Assembly (NCBI GenBank): GCA_018716365.1
Contig: DVKA01000111.1
Location: forward strand, 1 to 5,344
Direction of reading: 5' to 3'
DNA from: Candidatus Caccocola faecipullorum
Lineage (GTDB): Bacteria > Synergistota > Synergistia > Synergistales > Synergistaceae
DNA: 5,344 nucleotides
Of the stretch, positions 1-5,344 are shown in pieces. The notes below the pieces were generated by a model, which was not told where the DNA came from, did not search any database, and worked only from the letters and a program-made list of their open reading frames with translations. Made by a program: the position numbers and the translations under genes. How positions within the stretch are numbered: position 1 is the first letter of the stretch; every line of letters starts with the position of its first letter.

Positions 1-1
1 G

Positions 2-355
2 GGACACATGATCAAGGTCGAGGTTCCTATCCGCGTCATCAACGAAGAGCTCTGCAAGGGCATCAAGGACGACGGCGGAGTCCTCGTATACGGCGAGCGC
101 GCCATCCTCGTCGAAGTCCAGCCGAGCGACATTCCCGAAGAGATCGTATTCGACGCCCAGGCCCTTGAGGTCGGCTCCGAAGTGTTCGTTAAGGACCTCG
201 CGCTTCCTGAGGGCGTGACCGCCGTCACCGACGCGGACCTCCTCGTGATCCACGTCGAGCAGCCGAAGGAAGAGGCTGAGCCGGCGGCTGCGGAGACCGA
301 AGAGAACACCGAAGTCGAAGTCGTTGCGAAGGGCAAGGCTGCGAAGGAAGAGTAA
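2..355 (+). CDS. rplY: 50S ribosomal protein L25, Ctc/TL5-type, 3' part (5' end outside the window)
   Basis: The visible 117 codons match the C-terminal beta domain of long L25 (Ctc/TL5) proteins. The start resembles the family segment KVEVPI; next come GGVLVYGERAILVEV and the signature IPEEIVFDAQALEVGSEVFV, then DLALPEGV. The protein ends in a low-complexity Glu/Ala/Lys tail (KEEAEPAAAETEE, ending KAAKEE), as in many bacterial L25 proteins. L25 binds 5S rRNA in the large ribosomal subunit; the 5S-binding N-terminal domain lies upstream of the window. The ATG at base 8 is internal: the frame is open to the window edge (Gly-His before that Met) and a protein starting there would lack the N-terminal domain. 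The stop is TAA at 353-355. The pth gene follows 199 bases later, an ancient neighbour relationship (ctc-spoVC in Bacillus). Family assignment is confident; full length cannot be seen. Confidence 0.93.
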   Translation, partial: GHMIKVEVPIRVINEELCKGIKDDGGVLVYGERAILVEVQPSDIPEEIVFDAQALEVGSEVFVKDLALPEGVTAVTDADLLVIHVEQPKEEAEPAAAETEENTEVEVVAKGKAAKEE

Positions 356-554
356 CCTATTCGTTTCCAGTTCGACCGTTTTCCGCGGCCCGGCTGCGCC
401 CGTCATGCGCGTCGGAAATTCGCGCTGCGGGGGAAATTTTTCCTCCGCGCCGAAGTTTCTGTGCGCGCCCTCGTCTGGAGGGACGGAGGCCGGGCCGCGT
501 TTTTTCTGCTGAACTGCGGAAAATAAGACTTTTTTACAGAAAGACCTGTCATTC
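356..554 (+). other. Intergenic region between L25 and pth
   Basis: This stretch has no credible gene; the short open frame across 324-512 overlaps the L25 end, lacks a ribosome site and is a shadow. It holds the nested fold ending at 505. Downstream is an AT-richer segment with a second, weak hairpin (502-509 with 516-523) and a second T6 run at 530-535. I find no convincing -35/-10 pair for pth in 506-554, and no good Shine-Dalgarno: only GAAAG at 539-543, 11 nt before the ATG. If the terminator is efficient, pth must have its own promoter here; if not, read-through from L25 supplies it. The sequence does not decide between these. Confidence 0.6.
384..505 (+). terminator. Large nested intrinsic terminator or structured 3'-UTR RNA after L25
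   Basis: A perfect 11-bp GC-only inverted repeat (384-394, CGCGGCCCGGC, with 489-499, GCCGGGCCGCG) is followed at once by six T (500-505), the form of a rho-independent terminator reading left to right. The 94-base loop is itself folded. Bases 407-412 pair with 463-468, 413-420 with 454-461 (two G-U pairs), and 427-435 with 440-448 around an ATTT loop; this makes one long imperfect arm of about 27 bp. A separate hairpin, 470-475 with 482-488 (one bulge), sits directly inside the 3' strand of the outer stem. It lies 28 bases after the L25 stop, so ending L25 transcription is the simplest role. There is no A-run on the left side, so it should act in one direction only. A free small RNA is possible but I see no promoter for it. 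Pairing was worked out by hand without energies. Confidence 0.72.
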
Positions 555-1139
555 ATGAAACTGATTGTCGGCCTGGGCAACCCGGGCTATCAATATGTAT
601 GGACGAGACATAACTCCGGCTGGATCATCGTCGACTCGTTCGTCGCGCGCCTCGGCCTCGGCGAGCCGCAGATAAAATTCCGCGGCGCGTACTGGGGGCC
701 CGCGATATGCTGCGGCGAGCGCGTCGGCTTCCTTGAGCCGCACACCTACATGAACCTCAGCGGCCTTTCCGTCGGCGAGGCGGCGCGCTACCAGAATCTC
801 GAACCTTCGGACATCCTGATAATATCCGACGACGTGGCGCTGCCGTTCGGGCGCATCCGTATGCGTAAAAGCGGCTCAGCGGGAGGCCAGAACGGCCTGA
901 AATCCGTCATCGGCGCGCTCGGCACGCTCGACGTGCCGCGCCTCCGCATCGGAGTAGGCTCTCCGAATGTGAAGATGGATCTCGCCGACTGGGTGCTTGC
1001 GAAAATTCCGCAGGAGCAGCGCCGCGAGTGGGGCAAAATCGAGGACGCCGCGTGGGAGGCGCTGAACCTCTGGCTTACGGATGGGATAGACGCCGCGATG
1101 ACGAAGGCGAACGGTTTCAGGCTAAATGCCGGAGAATAA
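555..1139 (+). CDS. pth: Peptidyl-tRNA hydrolase (bacterial Pth family)
   Basis: This 194-aa cytosolic esterase cleaves peptidyl-tRNAs released by stalled or aborting ribosomes, freeing tRNA for reuse. The N-terminus MKLIVGLGNPGYQY fixes the ATG start, because nearly all Pth proteins begin this way. Active-site residues present include Asn9, the catalytic His19 (TRHNSGW), Met66-Asn67 in TYMNLSG, and Asp92 in SDDVALPFG. The length is normal for the family. Two departures are visible: the usual GSAGGHNG reads GSAGGQNG, placing Gln112 where E. coli Pth has His113, and the residue before PHTYMN is Glu61, where Lys is common. His113 of E. coli contacts substrate, whereas the catalytic His20 equivalent is intact, so activity is still expected. 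The ribosome site is weak. The 3' end overlaps mfd by 14 nt, which suggests translational coupling. Bacillus has the same pairing with ctc upstream and mfd downstream. Confidence 0.97.
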   Translation: MKLIVGLGNPGYQYVWTRHNSGWIIVDSFVARLGLGEPQIKFRGAYWGPAICCGERVGFLEPHTYMNLSGLSVGEAARYQNLEPSDILIISDDVALPFGRIRMRKSGSAGGQNGLKSVIGALGTLDVPRLRIGVGSPNVKMDLADWVLAKIPQEQRREWGKIEDAAWEALNLWLTDGIDAAMTKANGFRLNAGE

Positions 1140-4100
1140 ATCGTCCTACTCAGGAAGCTCGCTCGCCGCGCTCGACGACGGCCTCTGGTACAGAAACAAG
1201 GGCGTCCACCTCGCGTCGAAGGGCGCGATGCGCCCGTGGGTCTGCCGCGATATAGATTTCCCGCTGCTCGCGCTCCTTCCCGACGCGCGCCAGGTGCGCG
1301 ACTTTGCTGCAGACGCCGGCGAGCTAGGCGTGCTCGGCTGCGTCAAGGTGCTGCCCGAGCTGCCGATGTCTGAGGACGAGACGCGCAGCGACGCGCAGAA
1401 GATGGCGCGCGGCGACGTGCTTGAAGATTTCAAATACCGCGGAGGCGTCCTCGCGGCGACCCCTGCGTCGCTCATGTCCCCTTTTTCGACCGGCGGAGAT
1501 TTCCGTGAGCTCGAAGTGGGGAAGGAGGCGGGGCGCGACCGCCTCGCCGACTGGCTCGCGCAGAAGGGCTACGAACGCGGCGACCTCGTGTGGACGCCGG
1601 GGCAGTTCGCCGTGCGCGGCAGCATCGTAGATATATTCAGCCCTTCCGATATGTATCCTATCCGCGTCGAGTTCTTCGACGACGAGGTCGAGGATATACG
1701 ATATTACATACCGGACACGCAGAAAAGCCTTAAAAATATAAAAAAGTGCTCGATACAGAGCCTCGTCGCAAAGAGCGACAACGTCCTCGAAAACTACTTT
1801 CCGAAGGATATGCGCGTGCTCTTCTTCGACCCGCACGGCCTCGACATGACGGCGGAGAACTCCGTATGGCTCTGGAACAACCTCGACCGCGACAGGAAAG
1901 ACGCCGTGCAGTGGGAACGCTGGGAAAAGATATGCGCGGCGCTCGCGGCATACCGGAGGCTCCGCATCCTGCCGGACGTGAAAAACTGCGCCGCGCGCAT
2001 GAGCGTATCGCAGTTTCCCAACTTCCGCGGGAAGCTGCGCGAAGTCGAAAGCTACTGCCTCTCGCTGATAAACGACGGATATAAGATAAAGGTTTTCTCC
2101 GAGACGGAGCGCAACCTCCAATGGGCCGCCGTCAACGGCTTCGAACAGAAGCGCGGCGTGCTCAGCGAGGGCTTCATAGATTCCGAGTCGCGCACAGCCG
2201 TAATCACCGACCTTGAATTGTCCGGCATCACGGTTGCGCGCCGCCGCATTGAAAACCACGCGCCCGCCGACTGGGGCGCGGGACTTATGCCGGGGCAGTG
2301 GGTCGTCCACGACGATTACGGCGTAGCGCGCTATCTTGGCGCGGAGCAGGTGAAAACGGCCGACGGAGAGCAGGAATACCTTGTGCTGCAGTTCGCCGAG
2401 GAACGCCGCCTTCTCATCCCAGTCATGCAGTTCCACAAAATTTCGCCGTGGTCGCCGCTGCCGGGGCAGGAGCCGGCGCCCGACAGGCTCAAGGGCTCGC
2501 TCTGGAAAAAATCTGCGGCGAAGGCGCGCGAGGCCGCCGAGAAGGCCGCCGCAGAGCTGATAAAAATTTATGCCGAGCGCGAGGTGAGCAAAGGCTTCGC
2601 CTTTCCGGAGAACCGCGAAATGATGCGCGAGCTTGAGGAGAGTTTCCCGTACAAGGAGACCGCCGACCAGCTTCGCGCCATCGAAGAGGTCGAGGAGGAT
2701 ATGGAGAGGCCCGTGCCGATGGACCGCCTCGTCGTCGGCGACGTCGGTTTCGGAAAGACCGAAGTAGCGATACGCGCGGCCGGCAAGGCGGCCTTCGCAG
2801 GCAGGCAGACGGCGATAATGGCCCCCACGACGCTGCTCGCAAACCAGCATTACGAAACATTCTCCGCGCGCTTCGCCGACACCGGCGTGCGCGTCGAGAC
2901 AATCTCGCGCTTCGTTCCCCCCGCGCGTCAGAGGAAGATACTGACGGACCTCGCCGACGGCAAGGTCGACATAATCATCGGGACGCACAGGCTGCTCACA
3001 AACGACGTAAAATTCAAGGACCTCGGCCTCGTCATCGTCGACGAGGAACACCGCTTCGGCGTCATGCACAAGGACCACATGAAGAAGGCCTTTCCGGGCG
3101 TCGATATGCTTATGCTCTCGGCGACGCCGATACCGCGCTCGCTCTCGCTGTCGATGAGCGGCCTGCGCGATATGTCGGTGCTCCAGACGCCGCCGCAGCG
3201 CCGTCTTCCAGTCATCACCGTCGTGCGCCCCTTTTCTGAAGAGCTTCTGAAAAACGCCGTGCTCCGCGAGAAAAACCGCGGCGGTCAGATATTCTTCGTA
3301 CACAACAGGATAAGCGACATCGAAGAGCGCGCCGTGATGCTCAAGCGCCTCTTCCCGAAGCTTAAAATAACCGTCGCGCACAGCAAAACGCCCGAGGCGG
3401 CGCTCGAAAAGATAATGTCGGAGTTCGCCGCCGGGCTTACGGACATCCTCGTATGCACGACGATAGTCGAAAGCGGCCTCGACATCCCCGCAGCGAACAC
3501 CCTCATCGTCGACGACGCGCAGGAGCTCGGCCTCGCGCAGATGTACCAGCTGCGCGGACGCGTCGGACGGCGCGAGGATCAGGCCTACGCCTTCCTCTTC
3601 TATCCGAACGACGTGCATATCTCCGTCGAGTCGAGCGAGCGCCTCGAAGCGATAGCGGAGCTCGACGAGCTTGGCGCGGGCTACCAACTCGCGCAGCGCG
3701 ACCTGCAGATACGCGGCGGCGGAGACCTCGTCGGAGTATCGCAGCACGGCAACTCCACGAAAATCGGCTATCAACGCTACTGCGACCTGCTCGCTGAAGA
3801 AATTGCGAAGATAAAGGGTACGTACAGGCCGCAGATAGAACTCGAAGTCGGCTTCCCCGTATCGATACCGGCGAACTATCTTCCGCAGGAGAACCTGCGT
3901 GTCACGCTCTACCGGCGGATGCTCAAGGCCGAATCCGCCGGTGAGGTGCGCGCGCTGCGCGAGGAGACTGCAGACCGTTTCGGAAAACTGCCGCCCGAGG
4001 TGGAATTCCTCTTCGACGCGGCGGCCGTCAGAAACGCGGCGTACAGGTACGGAGTCACTAAGGTCCTCGCGGGCCGCTACGAGCTGATAGTATTCTGCAC

Positions 4101-4239
4101 GCCCGACAAAAAATGGGAGAAGCTCGCGCTTCCGCAGCGCTGGCGCAAACGCGCCGACGGCCTCATAGGGCCGGGCGGCTTCGCCGGGATGCGCGAAATG
4201 GCGCAAATGCTGTGCCGTAAGGACGCAGCCGCTCAATAA
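1126..4239 (+). CDS. mfd: Transcription-repair coupling factor Mfd
   Basis: Mfd is a double-stranded DNA translocase that pushes stalled RNA polymerase forward or off DNA and recruits UvrA for excision repair. At 1037 aa it is about 110 shorter than E. coli Mfd (1148). Regions in order: UvrB-like module, about 20-300, with GQFAVRGSIVDIFSP at 159-173 and VEFFDDE following; RNA-polymerase-interacting CarD-like domain, about 386-445 (PGQWVVHDDYGVARYLG); connecting helix with LKGSLWKK, about 455-487; translocase core with Walker A GDVGFGKT 538-545 (Lys544), DEEH 639-642, SATPIPR 665-671 and motif VI QLRGRVGRR 808-816; a RecG/Mfd-type TRG region, about 846-880 (RDLQIRGGGDLVG); C-terminal TRCF domain, about 918-1037. 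The shortening lies mainly between the UvrB-like motif and the CarD-like domain. The start is ATG 1126, inside the end of pth, with only a weak CAGG before it; no better in-frame start was found. All helicase motifs look intact. Confidence 0.97.
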   Translation: MPENKSSYSGSSLAALDDGLWYRNKGVHLASKGAMRPWVCRDIDFPLLALLPDARQVRDFAADAGELGVLGCVKVLPELPMSEDETRSDAQKMARGDVLEDFKYRGGVLAATPASLMSPFSTGGDFRELEVGKEAGRDRLADWLAQKGYERGDLVWTPGQFAVRGSIVDIFSPSDMYPIRVEFFDDEVEDIRYYIPDTQKSLKNIKKCSIQSLVAKSDNVLENYFPKDMRVLFFDPHGLDMTAENSVWLWNNLDRDRKDAVQWERWEKICAALAAYRRLRILPDVKNCAARMSVSQFPNFRGKLREVESYCLSLINDGYKIKVFSETERNLQWAAVNGFEQKRGVLSEGFIDSESRTAVITDLELSGITVARRRIENHAPADWGAGLMPGQWVVHDDYGVARYLGAEQVKTADGEQEYLVLQFAEERRLLIPVMQFHKISPWSPLPGQEPAPDRLKGSLWKKSAAKAREAAEKAAAELIKIYAEREVSKGFAFPENREMMRELEESFPYKETADQLRAIEEVEEDMERPVPMDRLVVGDVGFGKTEVAIRAAGKAAFAGRQTAIMAPTTLLANQHYETFSARFADTGVRVETISRFVPPARQRKILTDLADGKVDIIIGTHRLLTNDVKFKDLGLVIVDEEHRFGVMHKDHMKKAFPGVDMLMLSATPIPRSLSLSMSGLRDMSVLQTPPQRRLPVITVVRPFSEELLKNAVLREKNRGGQIFFVHNRISDIEERAVMLKRLFPKLKITVAHSKTPEAALEKIMSEFAAGLTDILVCTTIVESGLDIPAANTLIVDDAQELGLAQMYQLRGRVGRREDQAYAFLFYPNDVHISVESSERLEAIAELDELGAGYQLAQRDLQIRGGGDLVGVSQHGNSTKIGYQRYCDLLAEEIAKIKGTYRPQIELEVGFPVSIPANYLPQENLRVTLYRRMLKAESAGEVRALREETADRFGKLPPEVEFLFDAAAVRNAAYRYGVTKVLAGRYELIVFCTPDKKWEKLALPQRWRKRADGLIGPGGFAGMREMAQMLCRKDAAAQ

Positions 4240-4240
4240 A

Positions 4241-4249
4241 TGATAAAAT
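4241..4249 (+). promoter_or_regulatory. Possible extended -10 element ahead of mazG
   Basis: TGATAAAAT matches the extended -10 form TGN plus a hexamer (TAAAAT) with five of six bases of TATAAT. It sits in a short AT-rich island at the mfd/mazG junction, unlike the GC-rich surroundings. A start near 4256 would give a short leader holding the Shine-Dalgarno at 4261-4265. No recognisable -35 hexamer is placed 16-18 bp upstream, so it would rely on the extended -10. It may equally be chance AT-rich spacer; mazG is probably also read from the mfd transcript. Confidence 0.25.
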
Positions 4250-4260
4250 ATAGCGGAATT

Positions 4261-4265
4261 GGAGG
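4261..4265 (+). promoter_or_regulatory. Shine-Dalgarno of mazG, which decides the start
   Basis: GGAGG is a full-strength match to the 16S rRNA tail. It lies 7 nt before GTG 4273, the ideal distance, but only 1 nt before ATG 4267 and downstream of ATG 4240. It therefore supports GTG 4273 as the start codon. Confidence 0.75.
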
Positions 4266-4272
4266 AATGTGC

Positions 4273-5076
4273 GTGACGCAGTATGAAACCGCGACGGCGG
4301 AAAAATTCGTGAAACTGGTAAACGTTATGAAGAAACTGCGCGAGCCGGACGGCTGCCCGTGGGACAGGGAGCAGACCTATATGTCGCTGCGGCGCTACAT
4401 AGTCGAGGAAGGCTACGAGCTTATACAGGCGATAGAGGACGGCAACGTTCCGAATATGTGCGAGGAGTGCGGCGACCTCATGCTTCAGGTCGTCTTCGTT
4501 TCGTGCATGGCGGAAGAGCGCGGCGACTTCACCGTGTGCGACGTACTCGACGGGCTCACGAACAAGCTGATACGCCGCCACCTGCACGTCTTCGGCGACG
4601 TGCACGTAAACGATTCCGACGACGTGCTTAAAAACTGGGAGCAGATAAAATCCGCGGAACGCAAAAAGAAAGAAGAGGATTCGTCCTACATGGCGGGAAT
4701 CCCGCGCGGGATGCCGGCTCTGCTGCGCGCCTACCGCATACAGGAGCGCGCCGCGAAGCCCGGCTTCGACTGGCCCAAGGGCGACTGCGCGCCGGTGATG
4801 GCGAAGGTCGAAGAAGAAGTCTCGGAGCTCAAGGAAGCCGTCGCGTCGGGCGACAGGGCGAAAATCGAAGAAGAGCTCGGCGACCTACTCTTCGCGTCGG
4901 TAAACCTCTCTCGCCACCTCGGCGCGGACCCAGAGATAACGCTCCACCGCGCATGCGAGAAATTCGCCGCGCGCTTCAGGAAAGTGGAAAAGTCCGTTGA
5001 GGAATCGGGCCGTCCGTGGAAGGACTTCACGCTCGACGAACTTGAAGAATTCTGGCAGAAAGCGAAAAATCAATAA
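4273..5076 (+). CDS. mazG: MazG nucleoside triphosphate pyrophosphohydrolase (two-domain)
   Basis: MazG hydrolyses NTPs/dNTPs to NMP and pyrophosphate in the cytosol, removing non-canonical nucleotides; in E. coli it also dampens (p)ppGpp-linked stress. From GTG 4273 the protein has 267 aa, about the family's length. Both tandem MazG domains are visible. The N-terminal one has LREPDGCPWDREQT (22-35), EEGYE (45-49) and EECGD (64-68), giving metal ligands Glu45/46, Glu49, Glu65 and Asp68. The linker carries RRHLHVF (101-107), GIPRGMPAL and KPGFDW. The C-terminal one has EEEVSEL (180-186) and EEELGDLLFASVNLSRHLG from 199, with Glu181/182, Glu185, Glu201 and Asp204. Oddities: the common RRHPHVF has Leu104 for Pro, and Cys63/Cys66 form a CxxC around catalytic Glu65. 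In-frame ATGs at 4240 and 4267 are less well placed against the Shine-Dalgarno. The gene lies 33 nt after mfd, in the same order as mfd...yabN of Bacillus. Confidence 0.95.
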   Translation: MTQYETATAEKFVKLVNVMKKLREPDGCPWDREQTYMSLRRYIVEEGYELIQAIEDGNVPNMCEECGDLMLQVVFVSCMAEERGDFTVCDVLDGLTNKLIRRHLHVFGDVHVNDSDDVLKNWEQIKSAERKKKEEDSSYMAGIPRGMPALLRAYRIQERAAKPGFDWPKGDCAPVMAKVEEEVSELKEAVASGDRAKIEEELGDLLFASVNLSRHLGADPEITLHRACEKFAARFRKVEKSVEESGRPWKDFTLDELEEFWQKAKNQ

Positions 5077-5083
5077 AACCACT

Positions 5084-5088
5084 GGAGG
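5084..5088 (+). promoter_or_regulatory. Shine-Dalgarno of the Nfu-like gene
   Basis: GGAGG lies 7 nt before ATG 5096, in the 19-nt gap after the mazG stop. It fixes the start of the small gene at 5096 and rules out the upstream in-frame ATG at 4997 inside mazG. Confidence 0.8.
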
Positions 5089-5095
5089 AATTGTA

Positions 5096-5329
5096 ATGAC
5101 CACAGAAGAGAAAGTAAAAGAAGTACTTGCCAACAAAGTATCGCCCGCGCTTCAGATGCACGGCGGCGACTGCTCGTTCGTGAAATACGACGAGCCGACG
5201 GGGACGCTCTACGTCGCTATGCAGGGCGCGTGCGGCACATGCCCCTTCGCGCTTGAGACGCTCCGCATGACCGTCGAGCAGGCCGTCATCGCCGAGGTGC
5301 CCGAGGTCAAGGCCGTAGAAAGGGCGTAG
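5096..5329 (+). CDS. NifU C-terminal-domain (Nfu-like) Fe-S cluster protein
   Basis: This 77-aa protein consists only of the NifU C-terminal (Nfu) domain. An N-terminal helix (about 3-20, with KVKEVLANKVSPALQ) leads to the conserved HGGDC (22-26), a beta strand (TLYVAMQG) and the signature GACGTCPFALETLRMTVEQAV, with the CxxC at Cys46/Cys49, ending VPEVKAVE. In this family the two cysteines bind a [4Fe-4S] cluster at a dimer interface, and the protein hands clusters to client enzymes in the cytosol. There is no IscU-like, ferredoxin-like or HesB domain, so this is the stand-alone minimal form seen in many bacteria. Cys26 is an extra cysteine whose role is unknown. The start follows a strong Shine-Dalgarno, and the stop is TAG. 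Its position 19 nt after mazG suggests cotranscription; no Fe-S assembly genes are visible in the window. The first codons are AT-richer than the neighbouring genes. Confidence 0.93.
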   Translation: MTTEEKVKEVLANKVSPALQMHGGDCSFVKYDEPTGTLYVAMQGACGTCPFALETLRMTVEQAVIAEVPEVKAVERA

Positions 5330-5344
5330 GCTCCACGGAAATAA

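Noticed and set aside
8..10. ATG at base 8 as the start of a short L25 protein
   Set aside because: The frame is open to the left edge and this Met falls at the beginning of the C-terminal domain; the 5S-binding domain must lie upstream.
384..499. The nested inverted repeat as a MITE or REP-type mobile palindrome
   Set aside because: No convincing target-site duplication flanks it, it directly precedes T6 after a gene end, and no second copy is in the window. Only a genome-wide copy search could revive this idea.
324..512. A 62-codon open frame on the plus strand across the L25 end and spacer
   Set aside because: It overlaps L25 out of frame, has no ribosome site and runs through the terminator fold; its composition is arginine- and serine-rich as expected of GC-rich noise.
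536..549. Small hairpin (ACAG/CTGT) just upstream of the pth start
   Set aside because: Only 4 bp with a 6-base loop, which is expected by chance.
506..554. A sigma-70 promoter for pth
   Set aside because: No -35/-10 pair better than about half-matched with proper spacing was found; the TTTACA at 533-538 lies too close to the pth start to serve as a -35.
3712..3735. The RGGGDLVG segment in Mfd, in place of the more usual RGAGNLLG, as evidence for a RecG-like hybrid
   Set aside because: Mfd proteins vary here (E. coli has RGAGELLG), and the CarD-like and TRCF domains make this an ordinary Mfd.
1324..4605. A 1093-codon open frame on the minus strand opposite mfd and the start of mazG
   Set aside because: Its codons are exactly in register with the sense codons, so it is open only because the sense genes avoid TTA, CTA and TCA. 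The translation resembles no family I know, and the sense gene is a clear Mfd.
4997..5095. A 33-residue N-terminal extension of the Nfu-like protein starting inside mazG
   Set aside because: The Nfu domain begins at 5096 right after a well-spaced GGAGG, and the extension is a shadow of mazG codons.

Overview
This window is a compact, GC-rich bacterial housekeeping cluster with all genes on the + strand. From left to right it holds the 3' end of a 50S ribosomal protein L25 gene of the long Ctc/TL5 type, a 199-base intergenic region, peptidyl-tRNA hydrolase (pth), transcription-repair coupling factor (mfd), a two-domain MazG nucleotide pyrophosphohydrolase, and a small stand-alone NifU C-terminal-domain (Nfu-like) Fe-S protein. 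No RNA gene of a family I recognise, mobile element, CRISPR array or phage gene is visible.

The gene order L25/ctc - pth - mfd - mazG is an old bacterial arrangement. From memory, Bacillus subtilis has ctc - spoVC(pth) - fin - mfd - spoVT - yabM - yabN(mazG-like). Here the genes fin, spoVT and yabM are absent, pth and mfd overlap, and an Nfu gene follows mazG. The absence of sporulation genes, a shortened Mfd and GC-rich coding with moderate use of ATA and AGG codons suggest a non-sporulating lineage. My guess is Synergistota (a Cloacibacillus/Synergistes-like genome), but this is inference only; a Firmicutes relative cannot be excluded.

Layout: 2-355 is L25 (5' end outside the window). Bases 356-554 are non-coding, and most of this is a large nested RNA fold (384-499) that runs into a T6 tract, so it is either an elaborate intrinsic terminator or a structured 3'-UTR/small RNA. 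The operon follows: pth (555-1139) overlaps mfd (1126-4239) by 14 nt. A 33-nt AT-rich gap with a strong Shine-Dalgarno and a possible extended -10 leads to mazG (best start GTG 4273). After a 19-nt gap with another strong Shine-Dalgarno comes the Nfu-like gene (5096-5329). The last 15 bases hold nothing recognisable.

Functionally the genes share a translation and genome-upkeep theme. L25 belongs to the 5S rRNA region of the large subunit, Pth recycles peptidyl-tRNAs dropped by ribosomes, Mfd clears stalled RNA polymerase and recruits excision repair, MazG removes non-canonical or excess NTPs, and Nfu handles Fe-S clusters. I see no clear evidence of an undescribed multi-gene system. The most unusual signal is the large structured element between L25 and pth. 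Smaller oddities are a His-to-Gln change in a conserved Pth motif, a CxxC placed across the catalytic Glu of the MazG N-domain, and complete avoidance of TTA, CTA and TCA codons for nearly 1,190 codons.
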